A program made the translations under genes and the position numbers. Positions 24,440 to 33,090 of a DNA stretch of 64,000 nt are shown here, in pieces. This DNA comes from Clostridia bacterium (GTDB lineage: Bacteria; Bacillota; Clostridia; Oscillospirales; CAG-382). The stretch is taken from the NCBI GenBank assembly GCA_017399965.1, contig JAFQAP010000021.1, positions 1-64,000 on the forward strand. Direction: 5' to 3'. How positions within the stretch are numbered: position 1 is the first letter of the stretch; the number at the start of each line of letters is the position of its first letter. Below the pieces are notes generated by a model. It searched no databases and was not told the origin of the DNA. It saw nothing but the letters and a program-made list of their open reading frames with translations.

Positions 24440-26203
24440 ATGAAAAAGCTTGAAAACTTTATAAAAAACCACTACCTTATATTGCTTATATGCCTGCTGC
24501 TGCTTTTGTGTATCGTTATTCCCCTTTGCAGCGTGCAGACCTTTTTGGGACACGATATATATTTCCACATGACCAGAATGGAAGCTTTGGCGCAAGAGAT
24601 TGAGGCGGGCAATATACCCGCAAGGCTGTATTATTTTGTCTATGACGGATACGGCTACGCATCCCCTATGTTTTACGGAGATCTGTTCTTGATCATCCCC
24701 TCACTTCTTATCCTGGCGGGAATGCCTATGCCGCTTGCATACAAGGCGTTTATGATAATATGCGTTTGCGCCTGCGTGCTTATGGCGTATTACTGCGGCA
24801 GACGTATGTTTAATAAAAAGAGTTCGGCTGTGGTGTTTGCCTTTACCTATGCGGTCTCCTCTTATTTTGCGGTGGACGTATTTACCCGCGCCGCTATCGG
24901 AGAAATGCAGGCGTTTGTATTTGTACCACTTGCTTTTTTGGGGCTTCACAGCATTATTAACGACGAGGGAAAATACTGGTATTATCTGCCTATCGGCTTG
25001 GCGGCGGTGCTTTTCAGCCACCTTATAACCAGCGTTATGACAGCGGTTTTCCTTTTGGTGTACGCACTTATCCACAGCGTAAAGCTTGTAAAGAACCCGA
25101 AAAAGATAGGCGCTGTTGCCGTTTGCGCTTTGGTGTTTGTGCTTATTTCCGCATCCTTTTTGTTCCCTCTGCTGGAACAGCTTAAGGATACACAGTTTTT
25201 GGCAACGGACGGCTCCTCTGCCACGGCGTTCGGCACTATGGAGCAACGGTCAATGACGGTAAAACAGCTTTTCTCCCTTTTAAATCTTAACGAAAGCCGT
25301 GAATTCTGGATCCCCAACGGTATAGGATACCTGCCCATTATACTTTTGGTATTCCGTTTCGTTGTTCTGCGCAAGCAGAAATTCTGCGCAGGGGACGGGT
25401 ACCTTATAACCTCAAACCTTTTGCTGTTTATGATAAGCGACCTGTTCCCTTGGGAAAAAGAGTTTTTCCAAAGCCTGTTCGGCACCATACAGTTCCCCTG
25501 GCGTATAATGCTGTTTGCCACTCTGTTTTTGGCGCTTGCCGCTTCCGATTACTGCTCACGTATGGAAAAGCAGGATGCGGTGACCTTTGTTTCCCTTGCC
25601 TGCGTTGCGGGCATATGCGCCTTCGGCAGCGTATTTATTCCCCGTTATAACACCTATGCTTCCTATGAAAAGACGGGACAGCAGGTAACTTATTACAAGG
25701 GCAACAATATCGGCTTTAATATCGGCACGGGAGAATATCTCCCCACCGGAACAAACCGCGGTTCGTTGTATAACAGAGGAAAGGTTATAAAGACCGACGG
25801 AACGAAAAAGACATTTACCCAAGAGAAAAACGGGGATATGTATATTCCCATAGAATACAGCGAAAATATGGGAACCTATATGGATCTGCCCCTTATAAAA
25901 TACAAGGGCTATACCGCCGTATTTACCGATAAAGACGGAAACGAAATTTCACTTAACACCGAATACGGCGAAAACAACGTGTTGCGCGTTTTCTTAAGAG
26001 ATATAAAAACAGACGGCACCGTGTACGTGACATACAGCGGTACCGCCATACAGCATATTTCTTTTTGGCTTAATGTTTGTGCCGTTATTCTCCTTGCAGG
26101 TTGGATTCTGTACTCCCGCGTGATAAAAGACCGGAAACGGTATCAAGAGAATAGCCTTGTGCAAGTAACCGAGGAATTATCTGAGCAACAGCCTGCGGAG
26201 TAG
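24440..26203 (+). CDS. polytopic membrane protein, PTPS-related/GT-C-like
   Basis: A 587-residue protein starting 13 bp after the serine-hydrolase gene. About a dozen hydrophobic helices are spread through it. The first extracytoplasmic loop, GHDIYFHMTRMEALAQ with PARLYYFVYDGYGYASPMFYG, matches the N-terminal pattern of 6-pyruvoyl-tetrahydropterin-synthase-related membrane proteins, which share the fold of lipid-dependent glycosyltransferases. A beta-rich soluble part lies at residues 405-540. It may glycosylate a cell-surface component. Its last 119 bp overlap the convergent deacetylase gene. Confidence 0.75.
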   Translation: MKKLENFIKNHYLILLICLLLLLCIVIPLCSVQTFLGHDIYFHMTRMEALAQEIEAGNIPARLYYFVYDGYGYASPMFYGDLFLIIPSLLILAGMPMPLAYKAFMIICVCACVLMAYYCGRRMFNKKSSAVVFAFTYAVSSYFAVDVFTRAAIGEMQAFVFVPLAFLGLHSIINDEGKYWYYLPIGLAAVLFSHLITSVMTAVFLLVYALIHSVKLVKNPKKIGAVAVCALVFVLISASFLFPLLEQLKDTQFLATDGSSATAFGTMEQRSMTVKQLFSLLNLNESREFWIPNGIGYLPIILLVFRFVVLRKQKFCAGDGYLITSNLLLFMISDLFPWEKEFFQSLFGTIQFPWRIMLFATLFLALAASDYCSRMEKQDAVTFVSLACVAGICAFGSVFIPRYNTYASYEKTGQQVTYYKGNNIGFNIGTGEYLPTGTNRGSLYNRGKVIKTDGTKKTFTQEKNGDMYIPIEYSENMGTYMDLPLIKYKGYTAVFTDKDGNEISLNTEYGENNVLRVFLRDIKTDGTVYVTYSGTAIQHISFWLNVCAVILLAGWILYSRVIKDRKRYQENSLVQVTEELSEQQPAE

Positions 26204-27485
26204 AGCTTTTTCCCCCCACGTAATCGTGCAAAAGCACAATATCTCCTTCCGTTACGGTGGAGAGCACGGTTTGGGATATAGTCCCCGCATCGGGGCAAGC
26301 CCAATCCTTTGAATCGGTACGCCACGCCCACAAAACGTATTTACAGCCCAAGTTTTCTGCGGTTTCCTTGGCGAAGGTGTATTCCCCTCCCCCGGGGGGA
26401 CGGAAAAGCACGGGCGAATAATTAAAGCTTTCTTTTAAAAAATCTTGTGTTTTTGTTATCTCTTTTTGTATCTGCTCTTTTGAAAGGCTGTTCATTTGCT
26501 TGTGGGACCAAGTGTGGTTGCCTATCTCGTGCCCCGAATCTATTATTCGTTTTATGATTTCGGGATATCTTTCGGCGTTTTCACCCACCACGAAAAAGGT
26601 GGCTTTTACCCCGTATTTATCCAGAATATCTAAAATTTGGGGAGTGTATTCGGGGTGAGGACCGTCATCAAAGGTAAGCGCCACGCATTTGCCCGCTTCC
26701 TTGTTATCGCGGATATAGCTTGAAGAAGGCTTGCCGTACTGGGATAAATAAAGCTCATCAAGATTTCCGAATTTATATCCCTTTGCGCGGATATCGGTTA
26801 TAAGCTTTTCAAGAATTTTTGCGTTTGTAACCGAATTTGGGTGAAGGAGTATTACCATTCCGTCGTGGAGTGAGGACATTATGCGCTCATACGCCCAGTT
26901 TTCGTCCTTTTGGTTGTTGTTATCCCAATCCGCATAGGCAAAAGACCAGAATACGGTCTTATAGCCTAAATCGTTTGCATTATCCAGCATTTCTTTGGAA
27001 AAAGTCCCTTCGGGCGGGCGGAAGTATTTTTTCATCTGTACTCCCGTTTTTTCCAAAACGTACCTTTCTGCTTTGGTCAATTCTTTTTCAAGCTCCGCTT
27101 TGGAAAGCAGGGACATATCCTTGTGGGAATATGAGTGGTTGCAGATAAAATATCCCTTTTCATCGAGAGTTTTTATAAGCTCCGCATCCGTATCCGCAAA
27201 AGCGGGCAGAATAAAAAACGCCGCCGTTGTCTCCGTTTTCATAAGCGTTTGGGCAATAGAGCGCACAGATTCGTTTCCGTAGCCCGCATCAAAGGTGAGA
27301 TATACGGTCTTATCCCCCGAAGCGCCCATAAATAAAGCGCCCTTTTCCGTTACCCACTTTGCACCGCCGAAGCATTGGGGACGCCCTTCCCCTCTTTTAA
27401 AATACCAACCTTCCCCCGCCAACGCGGAAAGCGGGAAACAAAGTATAAGCAAAAATAAAATTATATATTTTTTAATATAAATCAT
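26085..27485 (-). CDS. tandem polysaccharide deacetylase (PdaA-like plus second NodB domain)
   Basis: A secreted protein of 466 residues with a signal peptide (YIILFLLILCFPLSALAG). The first NodB domain (about residues 60-255) resembles PdaA, the spore-cortex muramic-delta-lactam enzyme: YLTFDAGYGN, NHSYSHKDMS, RPPEG and VFWSFAYADWDNNNQ. The second (about 268-450) has the classic TFDDGPHPEYT, NHTWSHKQM, FRPPGG and a C-terminal LLHD histidine. In the first domain the TFDDG aspartate pair is TFDAG, close to the TFDNG of PdaA. The start is ATG 27485 after GGAAAGG with very short spacing. Confidence 0.9.
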   Translation of the reverse strand: MIYIKKYIILFLLILCFPLSALAGEGWYFKRGEGRPQCFGGAKWVTEKGALFMGASGDKTVYLTFDAGYGNESVRSIAQTLMKTETTAAFFILPAFADTDAELIKTLDEKGYFICNHSYSHKDMSLLSKAELEKELTKAERYVLEKTGVQMKKYFRPPEGTFSKEMLDNANDLGYKTVFWSFAYADWDNNNQKDENWAYERIMSSLHDGMVILLHPNSVTNAKILEKLITDIRAKGYKFGNLDELYLSQYGKPSSSYIRDNKEAGKCVALTFDDGPHPEYTPQILDILDKYGVKATFFVVGENAERYPEIIKRIIDSGHEIGNHTWSHKQMNSLSKEQIQKEITKTQDFLKESFNYSPVLFRPPGGGEYTFAKETAENLGCKYVLWAWRTDSKDWACPDAGTISQTVLSTVTEGDIVLLHDYVGGKSSTPQAVAQIIPRLLAQGYSLDTVSGLLSRGSTESNLQGE

Positions 27486-27541
27486 TCCTTTCCGTAATAT
27501 ATTTTTTGCGAAAAAGTTATGAATAAAACATAGAAAAATAT

Positions 27542-27610
27542 TGAAGATTTTTGTTCTGCGAACAAAAATCAACCATAATTCCTCATTTCTCATTTCTCAT
27601 TCCTCATTAC
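27542..27610. repeat. F4 element upstream of the NlpC/P60 gene
   Basis: GATTTTTGTTC-tgc-GAACAAAAATC, then CAACCAT and repeated TTCCTCAT/TTTCTCAT units. It ends 6 bp before the ribosome site of the peptidase gene. Confidence 0.6.
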
Positions 27611-27625
27611 AAAAAAGGAGTCGCT

Positions 27626-28378
27626 ATGTACACAGTAAAAGTACCAATTTCTCATTTATATAAATCTCCCGACAAAACTTCCGAGCACGTGGACGAAGCG
27701 CTTTTCGGCACGGAATGTGAGATTTTGGATGAATTTCATTCATTTTATAAAATTAAAACCGATTACGAATATATGGGCTGGGTGGAAAAAACCGACATTT
27801 GCCCCGTGTTACACCGCGGCGGATTTGTGGTAAAAAAGCTGTTTGCGGACCTGCTTCCCTCCCCCGAAAACTGCCGTGCGCCCATTATCACATTCCCCAA
27901 GGGAAGCAGAGTGGATTACGGTGTGCCCCACGAAGGTGAAAGATACGGTATGGTAATACTTCCCGATAAAACGGGAGGATATATGCACAAGGAATGGGTG
28001 GCTCCCTACCCCAAAAGGACAGAAAATTTCCGCGATATTATAGTGGACACCGCAAAAAGCTATCTTGGAGTGCAGTACCGCTGGGGCGGAAAGAGCCCGA
28101 TGGGTATAGATTGCTCGGGACTGGCGTTTATGTGTTACCAAATGGCGGGAATTACCATTTGGAGAGATGCGGATATAGACCGCAGCACCGCTTTAAAGCA
28201 GATAACTCTTTCCGAAGCGGCTAAAGGCGACCTGCTGTTTTACAAGGGCCACGTGGCGATATACGAGGGCGAGGGAAAATTCATACACTCCTGCGGTCCT
28301 TACGGCGTGTGCGAAGGAAATTTTGAGGACAGCCCCCATATGAAAAACAATATTATTGCTATAGGAACAGTTAAATGA
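27626..28378 (+). CDS. NlpC/P60 cysteine peptidase, YkfC-like
   Basis: A 250-residue enzyme with an AAAAAGGAG site before ATG. Residues 1-125 look like two bacterial SH3 modules (LYKSPDKTSEHVDEALFG, EYMGWVEK). The catalytic half has Cys in MGIDCSGLAF (about residue 163), His in GHVAIYEG (about 213) and a third polar residue in FIHSCGPYG. No signal peptide is seen, so it probably cleaves gamma-D-Glu-diamino-acid bonds in imported wall peptides, as YkfC does. It overlaps miaB by 4 bp (ATGA). Confidence 0.87.
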   Translation: MYTVKVPISHLYKSPDKTSEHVDEALFGTECEILDEFHSFYKIKTDYEYMGWVEKTDICPVLHRGGFVVKKLFADLLPSPENCRAPIITFPKGSRVDYGVPHEGERYGMVILPDKTGGYMHKEWVAPYPKRTENFRDIIVDTAKSYLGVQYRWGGKSPMGIDCSGLAFMCYQMAGITIWRDADIDRSTALKQITLSEAAKGDLLFYKGHVAIYEGEGKFIHSCGPYGVCEGNFEDSPHMKNNIIAIGTVK

Positions 28379-29763
28379 CGGACATATACGTTTCCCCTCA
28401 GGTGATGGAAGAGCAAAAAGAATACGCCTGCAGGGTAAGAGAGATAATAAAAGAAAAATACGAGCATCCCACCGTGTTTTTGCGCACCTTCGGATGCCAG
28501 CAGAACGAAGCGGATACGGAACGGCTTGGAGGAATAGCCGCGGAATGCGGATATACCCTTACGGATGACGAAAAGGACGCGGATCTGATAATAATAAACA
28601 CCTGCGCCATACGTGAACACGCGGAAAAGCGGGCGCTTTCCGGCACGGGACAGTTTAAAAAGATAAAAAAAGACCGCCCCCATACGGTTATTGCCGTTTG
28701 CGGATGTATGGCGCAGCAGGAGTACCGCAAGGATCAGATAAAAAACAGCTATCCTTACGTGGACCTTGTGTTCGGCACGGATAAAAACCATCTGCTTGCC
28801 GAAATGCTGTACACCGTTTTGAAAACGGGAAAAAGACAGTACTACGTTTCCGGTCTTTCCCACGATAAACTGGGTGTAATTGCGGAGGACGTGCCCGTTT
28901 TGCGTTCTTCCGGCTACAAAGCGTGGGTATCTGTAATGTACGGCTGCAACAACTTTTGCTCTTACTGCGTTGTCCCCCACGTTCGCGGCAGAGAAAGAAG
29001 CAGAAGCAGTACCGAAATATTAAAAGAGGTAAAAGGTCTTATCGACGCAGGGTACAAGGATATAACTCTGCTGGGGCAAAACGTAAACAGCTATAAAGGG
29101 GATATGGATTTTCCCGATCTGCTGGACGCGGCCGCATCCGCCAACGGGGATTACCGTATTAGGTTTATGACAAGCCACCCAAAGGACGCTTCGGACAAGC
29201 TTATTGAGGTTATGAAAAACCACCCCGATACCATTGCACGTCATTTCCATCTCCCCGCACAATCGGGTAATGACAGAATATTAAAGGAAATGAACCGCAG
29301 ATATACAAGAGAAAAATATCTTGAAACGGTTAAAAAAATACGCGCCGCCATGCCCGATATTGCCATAACCACGGATATTATTTGCGGATTCCCCACTGAA
29401 ACGGAAGAAGAATTTGAGGACACCGTTTCTCTTATTAAGGAAGTGGGATATGATATGATATATACCTTTATTTATTCTTCCCGTCCCGGAACGGCGGCGG
29501 CAAAGATGGAAGGACATATCGACCACGAAGAGCAGGTGAGAAGGTTTCAGCGCCTTTCCGCCGTTCAGGATGAGATTTCTGCGGAAAAGAGCAAAAATTA
29601 TATGGGAAAGACCGTAAAAGTGCTTTCCGACGGAAATTATGAAGCAAGAAACAGCCAAAACAAAATAGTTACCTTGGACAAAGACGTGCCTGCGGGGCAG
29701 TTTGTTAACGCAGAGATAACCGAAACCAAGGCATACGGTTTAAAAGGAAAAGTAATTAACTGA
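28375..29763 (+). CDS. miaB: tRNA-2-methylthio-N6-dimethylallyladenosine synthase
   Basis: A 462-residue radical-SAM methylthiotransferase that modifies A37 of tRNAs. The N-terminal UPF0004 domain has RTFGCQQNEADTER, NTCAIREHAEKR and VCGCMAQQ, holding the auxiliary-cluster cysteines. The radical-SAM motif is CNNFCSYC (about residue 190). The C-terminal TRAM domain is the last 60 residues. Translation is coupled to the upstream peptidase gene by overlap. The order miaB, ylbF-like, mutS, mutL follows Bacillus. Confidence 0.96.
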   Translation: MTDIYVSPQVMEEQKEYACRVREIIKEKYEHPTVFLRTFGCQQNEADTERLGGIAAECGYTLTDDEKDADLIIINTCAIREHAEKRALSGTGQFKKIKKDRPHTVIAVCGCMAQQEYRKDQIKNSYPYVDLVFGTDKNHLLAEMLYTVLKTGKRQYYVSGLSHDKLGVIAEDVPVLRSSGYKAWVSVMYGCNNFCSYCVVPHVRGRERSRSSTEILKEVKGLIDAGYKDITLLGQNVNSYKGDMDFPDLLDAAASANGDYRIRFMTSHPKDASDKLIEVMKNHPDTIARHFHLPAQSGNDRILKEMNRRYTREKYLETVKKIRAAMPDIAITTDIICGFPTETEEEFEDTVSLIKEVGYDMIYTFIYSSRPGTAAAKMEGHIDHEEQVRRFQRLSAVQDEISAEKSKNYMGKTVKVLSDGNYEARNSQNKIVTLDKDVPAGQFVNAEITETKAYGLKGKVIN

Positions 29764-29778
29764 AAGGAAAATAAAAAA

Positions 29779-30171
29779 ATGAACGAAACAACAAAAAACG
29801 CCATTCTCGCATTGGCAGACGCTATTGAACAGGACGAGGTAGTTGTTAACTACAAACAGGCAAAGGAAAACTTTGATAACGACGATACCCTCTCCACCAA
29901 GATCAACGAATACACCGTACAGCGTATGATATACGAAAAGGCGGCTGCAGACGAAAACAAGGACGAAGAACTGCTTAAGCAGATCGACAACCGTATGAAG
30001 GAGCTTTACGAGGAAGTAATGGCTAATCCCGTTATGGTTGCTCTCGCAAATGCGGAAAACGATCTTAACGAGCTTCTTAACGTGCTTAATTCCGAGATCC
30101 AGTCCAGAGTTATTCCCGAATCCCAGCATTCCTGCGGAGGGGATTGTTCTGCTTGCGGCGGCTGCCATTAA
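29779..30171 (+). CDS. YlbF/YmcA family protein with cysteine-rich tail
   Basis: A 130-residue, almost entirely helical protein starting 15 bp after miaB. The helical body (residues 5-110) fits the YlbF/YmcA family, whose Bacillus members RicA and RicF form an Fe-S-containing complex affecting mRNA processing and sporulation. The tail CGGDCSACGGCH has four cysteines and a histidine, consistent with a metal or Fe-S site. Its position after miaB matches ymcA in Bacillus. Whether it is the RicA or RicF counterpart cannot be decided here. Confidence 0.82.
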   Translation: MNETTKNAILALADAIEQDEVVVNYKQAKENFDNDDTLSTKINEYTVQRMIYEKAAADENKDEELLKQIDNRMKELYEEVMANPVMVALANAENDLNELLNVLNSEIQSRVIPESQHSCGGDCSACGGCH

Positions 30172-30185
30172 GCAAAAGACATTGG

Positions 30186-30484
30186 GGTTGCGTGCATTCG
30201 GCGCAGAACCAAAAACGCAAAAAACAATATGTTGTTCTGTTTAGCTATTCCCCACAATGTAGGGCGGGCGGCTTGCCCCCGCCGTGTTAATTACAAGTAA
30301 TAGGTAAAAATTTTTCCGACGAAAATCGTCTTCAAAATTTTATTTTATTTGCGTTTTTGTAGAAACTTTTACCTTCCACCCCACGAATGCAGTCGCATTC
30401 GCAGGGACCCCGGAATCTTCGCTAGCTGTAGATTACTACAGCACGCTCGTAAAAGTTCCTTCTGCATCCAAATGCCCTGCAACC
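30186..30484 (+). repeat. F2 element with a nested reverse F1 hairpin
   Basis: Outer arms GGTTGC (30186-30191) and GCAACC (30479-30484) match each other. Then come the CATTCGGCGCAGAAC left end (to 30209) and the TTCTGCATCCAAATG right end (from 30460). Inside are an F3 hairpin (30259-30287), a terminator-like hairpin, TTTGCGTTTTTG, and the terminal hairpin AACTTTTAC/GTAAAAGTT (30364-30372/30449-30457). An F1 copy occupies 30376-30416, with CTT on both sides (30373-30375, 30417-30419). It fills the place of cotE in the Bacillus order. Confidence 0.75.
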
Positions 30485-30528
30485 ATCAGATTTTTAGTTT
30501 TTTTATCAAAACCGAGGAGATAACTACT

Positions 30529-33090
30529 ATGGCTCTTTCACCCATGATGAAACAATATTTACAGGTAAAGCAGGAAAATCCCGATTGCATACTTATGTTC
30601 CGCCTTGGGGATTTTTATGAAATGTTTTACGAGGACGCTATAACTGCGTCCAAGGTATTGGATATTGTGCTTACCGGCAGAGATTGCGGTGAGGAGCAAA
30701 GAGCACCCATGTGCGGTATTCCCTTCCACGCGGCGGACAGCTATATTCACCGTCTTATAAAGGCGGGGTACAGAGTTGCCGTGGCAGAGCAGATGGAGGA
30801 CCCCAAAAGCGTTAAGGGAATAGTAAAGCGTGAGGTAATACGTGTTATCTCCCCCGGCACGGTTACAGACGGGGAATATCTCCCCAAGGAAAAAAACAAT
30901 TTTATTCTTTCCGTATATAACACGGACGAGGGCTGCGGCGCCGCTTATGCGGACGTTTCTACGGGAACCTTTTCTGCCTGCCAGTTTACGGACAGGGACG
31001 CAAAGGCGCTGCTGCTTTCCGAAACCGCGGCATACTGCCCTACCGAAGCCTTGGTTTACGGCGCATCCGACCTGAAGCAGGCTATTTCCGAACGGTTTGG
31101 CGCACGGATAACCGCGGTAAACACTTCGCTTTATAAATTTGAAAAAGCTTTTGAAGAGGTGTTTTCCGTTACGGGAACAGACACGGGCAAAGCGTTTCCT
31201 CTTGCCTGCACGGCAGCGGGGGCACTTATTAATCACCTGCGCTCTTCCCAAAAGCTTGACCTTAAATTTGTAAAAGATATTAATTTTTACGACCCTAATC
31301 TGTATTTACAGCTTGATTCCTTTTCCAGAAGAAATCTGGAACTTACGGAATCTGCCTACACCCGTGAAAAGAGAGGCTCTCTTTTGTGGGTGCTGGACGA
31401 CACCAAAACAGCTATGGGCGCACGCGCTTTACGCCGCAGAATAGAAGCGCCCTTGCTTGACCCGAATATGATAAACGCCCGTCTTGACAGCGTGGCAGAG
31501 CTTCTGAAGGACAGAGCGGGCAGAGATAACCTGCGGGACGAGCTTGCCAAGGTTTCCGACCTTGAACGGCTTTCCTCCCGTGTGGCGTACGGCAGCGCAA
31601 ACCCCAGAGATTTAAAATCTTTGGAAATGTCTATGCGCCGTTTTCCCGAAATAAAGCAGATATTATCTGCATATTCTTCCCCCGAGCTTGAAAGATTGCA
31701 AAACGAGATAAATCCTCTTGCAGACGTTTGCGAAAGTATCGGAAAATACATAGACGACGATCCCCCCGTGGTTTACAAGGAGGGCGGCGTTATACGCAAG
31801 GGCGCCCACAAGGAGGTGGACGAGCTGCGTGAAATTCTTGACGGGGGTAAAAGCTGGCTTGCCCGTATTGAGCGTAACGAGCGCGAGCAGACCGGCATAA
31901 AGACTCTTAAAGTAGGATACAACCGAGTTTTCGGATATTATATAGAGGTTCCCAAGTCTGCTTCCGAAAGCGTACCCGAAGGGTATATACGCAGACAAAC
32001 TCTGGCGGACAAGGAAAGATACGTTACCCAAGAGCTTAAGGAAATGGAAAGCAGGGTAATTAACGCCAGAGGCAGACTTTACGCGCTGGAGGCAGAGCTG
32101 TTTACGGGGCTGGTTACCTACGTTAACGCTTCTATCAACCTTTTGCGCAAAACAGCGGAAGCTATTGCGGAAGCGGACGTTTACTCCACCCTTGCCAAGG
32201 TGGCGGAGGAAAACGGATACACCCGTCCCGAGGTGGACGTTTCCGATATTATAGACATTAAAGCGGGCAGACATCCCGTGGTGGAAAAGCTTTGCGGGGA
32301 CAGTTATTTTGTGCCCAACGATTGCCTGCTCAACACGTCGTCATCCCGTCTGCACATTATAACGGGACCCAATATGGCAGGTAAATCCACATATATGCGT
32401 CAGGTAGCGGATATCGTACTTATGGCGCAGGCGGGAAGCTTTGTGCCTGCGGAAAGCGCACGGATCGGCGTGGTGGACAAAATTTTCACCCGTGTAGGCG
32501 CATCCGACGATCTTTCGGGCGGCACCTCCACCTTTATGATGGAGATGCGTGAGGTGGCAAACATTCTTGCAAACGCCACAAAAAGAAGCCTTATAGTTTA
32601 CGATGAGATAGGCAGAGGCACCTCTACCTACGATGGTATGTCCATTGCCCGTGCGGTGGTGGAGCATACTGCGGAAAAGATTAAAGCCCGCACTCTTTTT
32701 GCCACCCATTACCACGAGCTTACCGAGCTTGAAGGTATGCAGGAGGGGGTTATAAACTATAATATCGCCGCAAAAAAGAGAGGAAACGATATTATCTTCC
32801 TGCGCAGGATAGTTCGGGGCCACGCATCCGATAGCTACGGTATTGAGGTTGCATCCCTTGCGGGAGTGCCCAATACTGTGGTAAACCGCGCAAAGGCTAT
32901 TTTAAAGGATATTACCGAGCACGTTTCCGCACCCGTTATCAAAAAGGATACCGAGGAAGACACCGAGCTTACACTTTTTGATATGTCCTGGGAAAATATG
33001 AAAGAAAAATTAAAAAACACGGATATAAATACCATAACTCCCATAGAAGCAATGGGAATACTATATGAAATTAAGAAAATGGTGGAATAA
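30529..33090 (+). CDS. mutS: DNA mismatch repair protein MutS
   Basis: A full-length MutS of 853 residues that binds mispaired DNA. The mismatch-reading motif is FRLGDFYEMFYEDA (about residue 24, Phe-X-Glu type). The ATPase has Walker A GPNMAGKSTYMRQV (about 612), Walker B LIVYDEIGRGTSTYDG and the ATHYHEL loop. The last residues may bind the beta clamp. The start was set at ATG 30529 after GAGGAG, because the upstream frame runs through the F2 element. The stop is immediately followed by mutL. Confidence 0.96.
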   Translation: MALSPMMKQYLQVKQENPDCILMFRLGDFYEMFYEDAITASKVLDIVLTGRDCGEEQRAPMCGIPFHAADSYIHRLIKAGYRVAVAEQMEDPKSVKGIVKREVIRVISPGTVTDGEYLPKEKNNFILSVYNTDEGCGAAYADVSTGTFSACQFTDRDAKALLLSETAAYCPTEALVYGASDLKQAISERFGARITAVNTSLYKFEKAFEEVFSVTGTDTGKAFPLACTAAGALINHLRSSQKLDLKFVKDINFYDPNLYLQLDSFSRRNLELTESAYTREKRGSLLWVLDDTKTAMGARALRRRIEAPLLDPNMINARLDSVAELLKDRAGRDNLRDELAKVSDLERLSSRVAYGSANPRDLKSLEMSMRRFPEIKQILSAYSSPELERLQNEINPLADVCESIGKYIDDDPPVVYKEGGVIRKGAHKEVDELREILDGGKSWLARIERNEREQTGIKTLKVGYNRVFGYYIEVPKSASESVPEGYIRRQTLADKERYVTQELKEMESRVINARGRLYALEAELFTGLVTYVNASINLLRKTAEAIAEADVYSTLAKVAEENGYTRPEVDVSDIIDIKAGRHPVVEKLCGDSYFVPNDCLLNTSSSRLHIITGPNMAGKSTYMRQVADIVLMAQAGSFVPAESARIGVVDKIFTRVGASDDLSGGTSTFMMEMREVANILANATKRSLIVYDEIGRGTSTYDGMSIARAVVEHTAEKIKARTLFATHYHELTELEGMQEGVINYNIAAKKRGNDIIFLRRIVRGHASDSYGIEVASLAGVPNTVVNRAKAILKDITEHVSAPVIKKDTEEDTELTLFDMSWENMKEKLKNTDINTITPIEAMGILYEIKKMVE

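Noticed and set aside
30349..30528. Upstream extension of mutS
   Set aside because: It lies in the F2 element, and a good ribosome site precedes ATG 30529.
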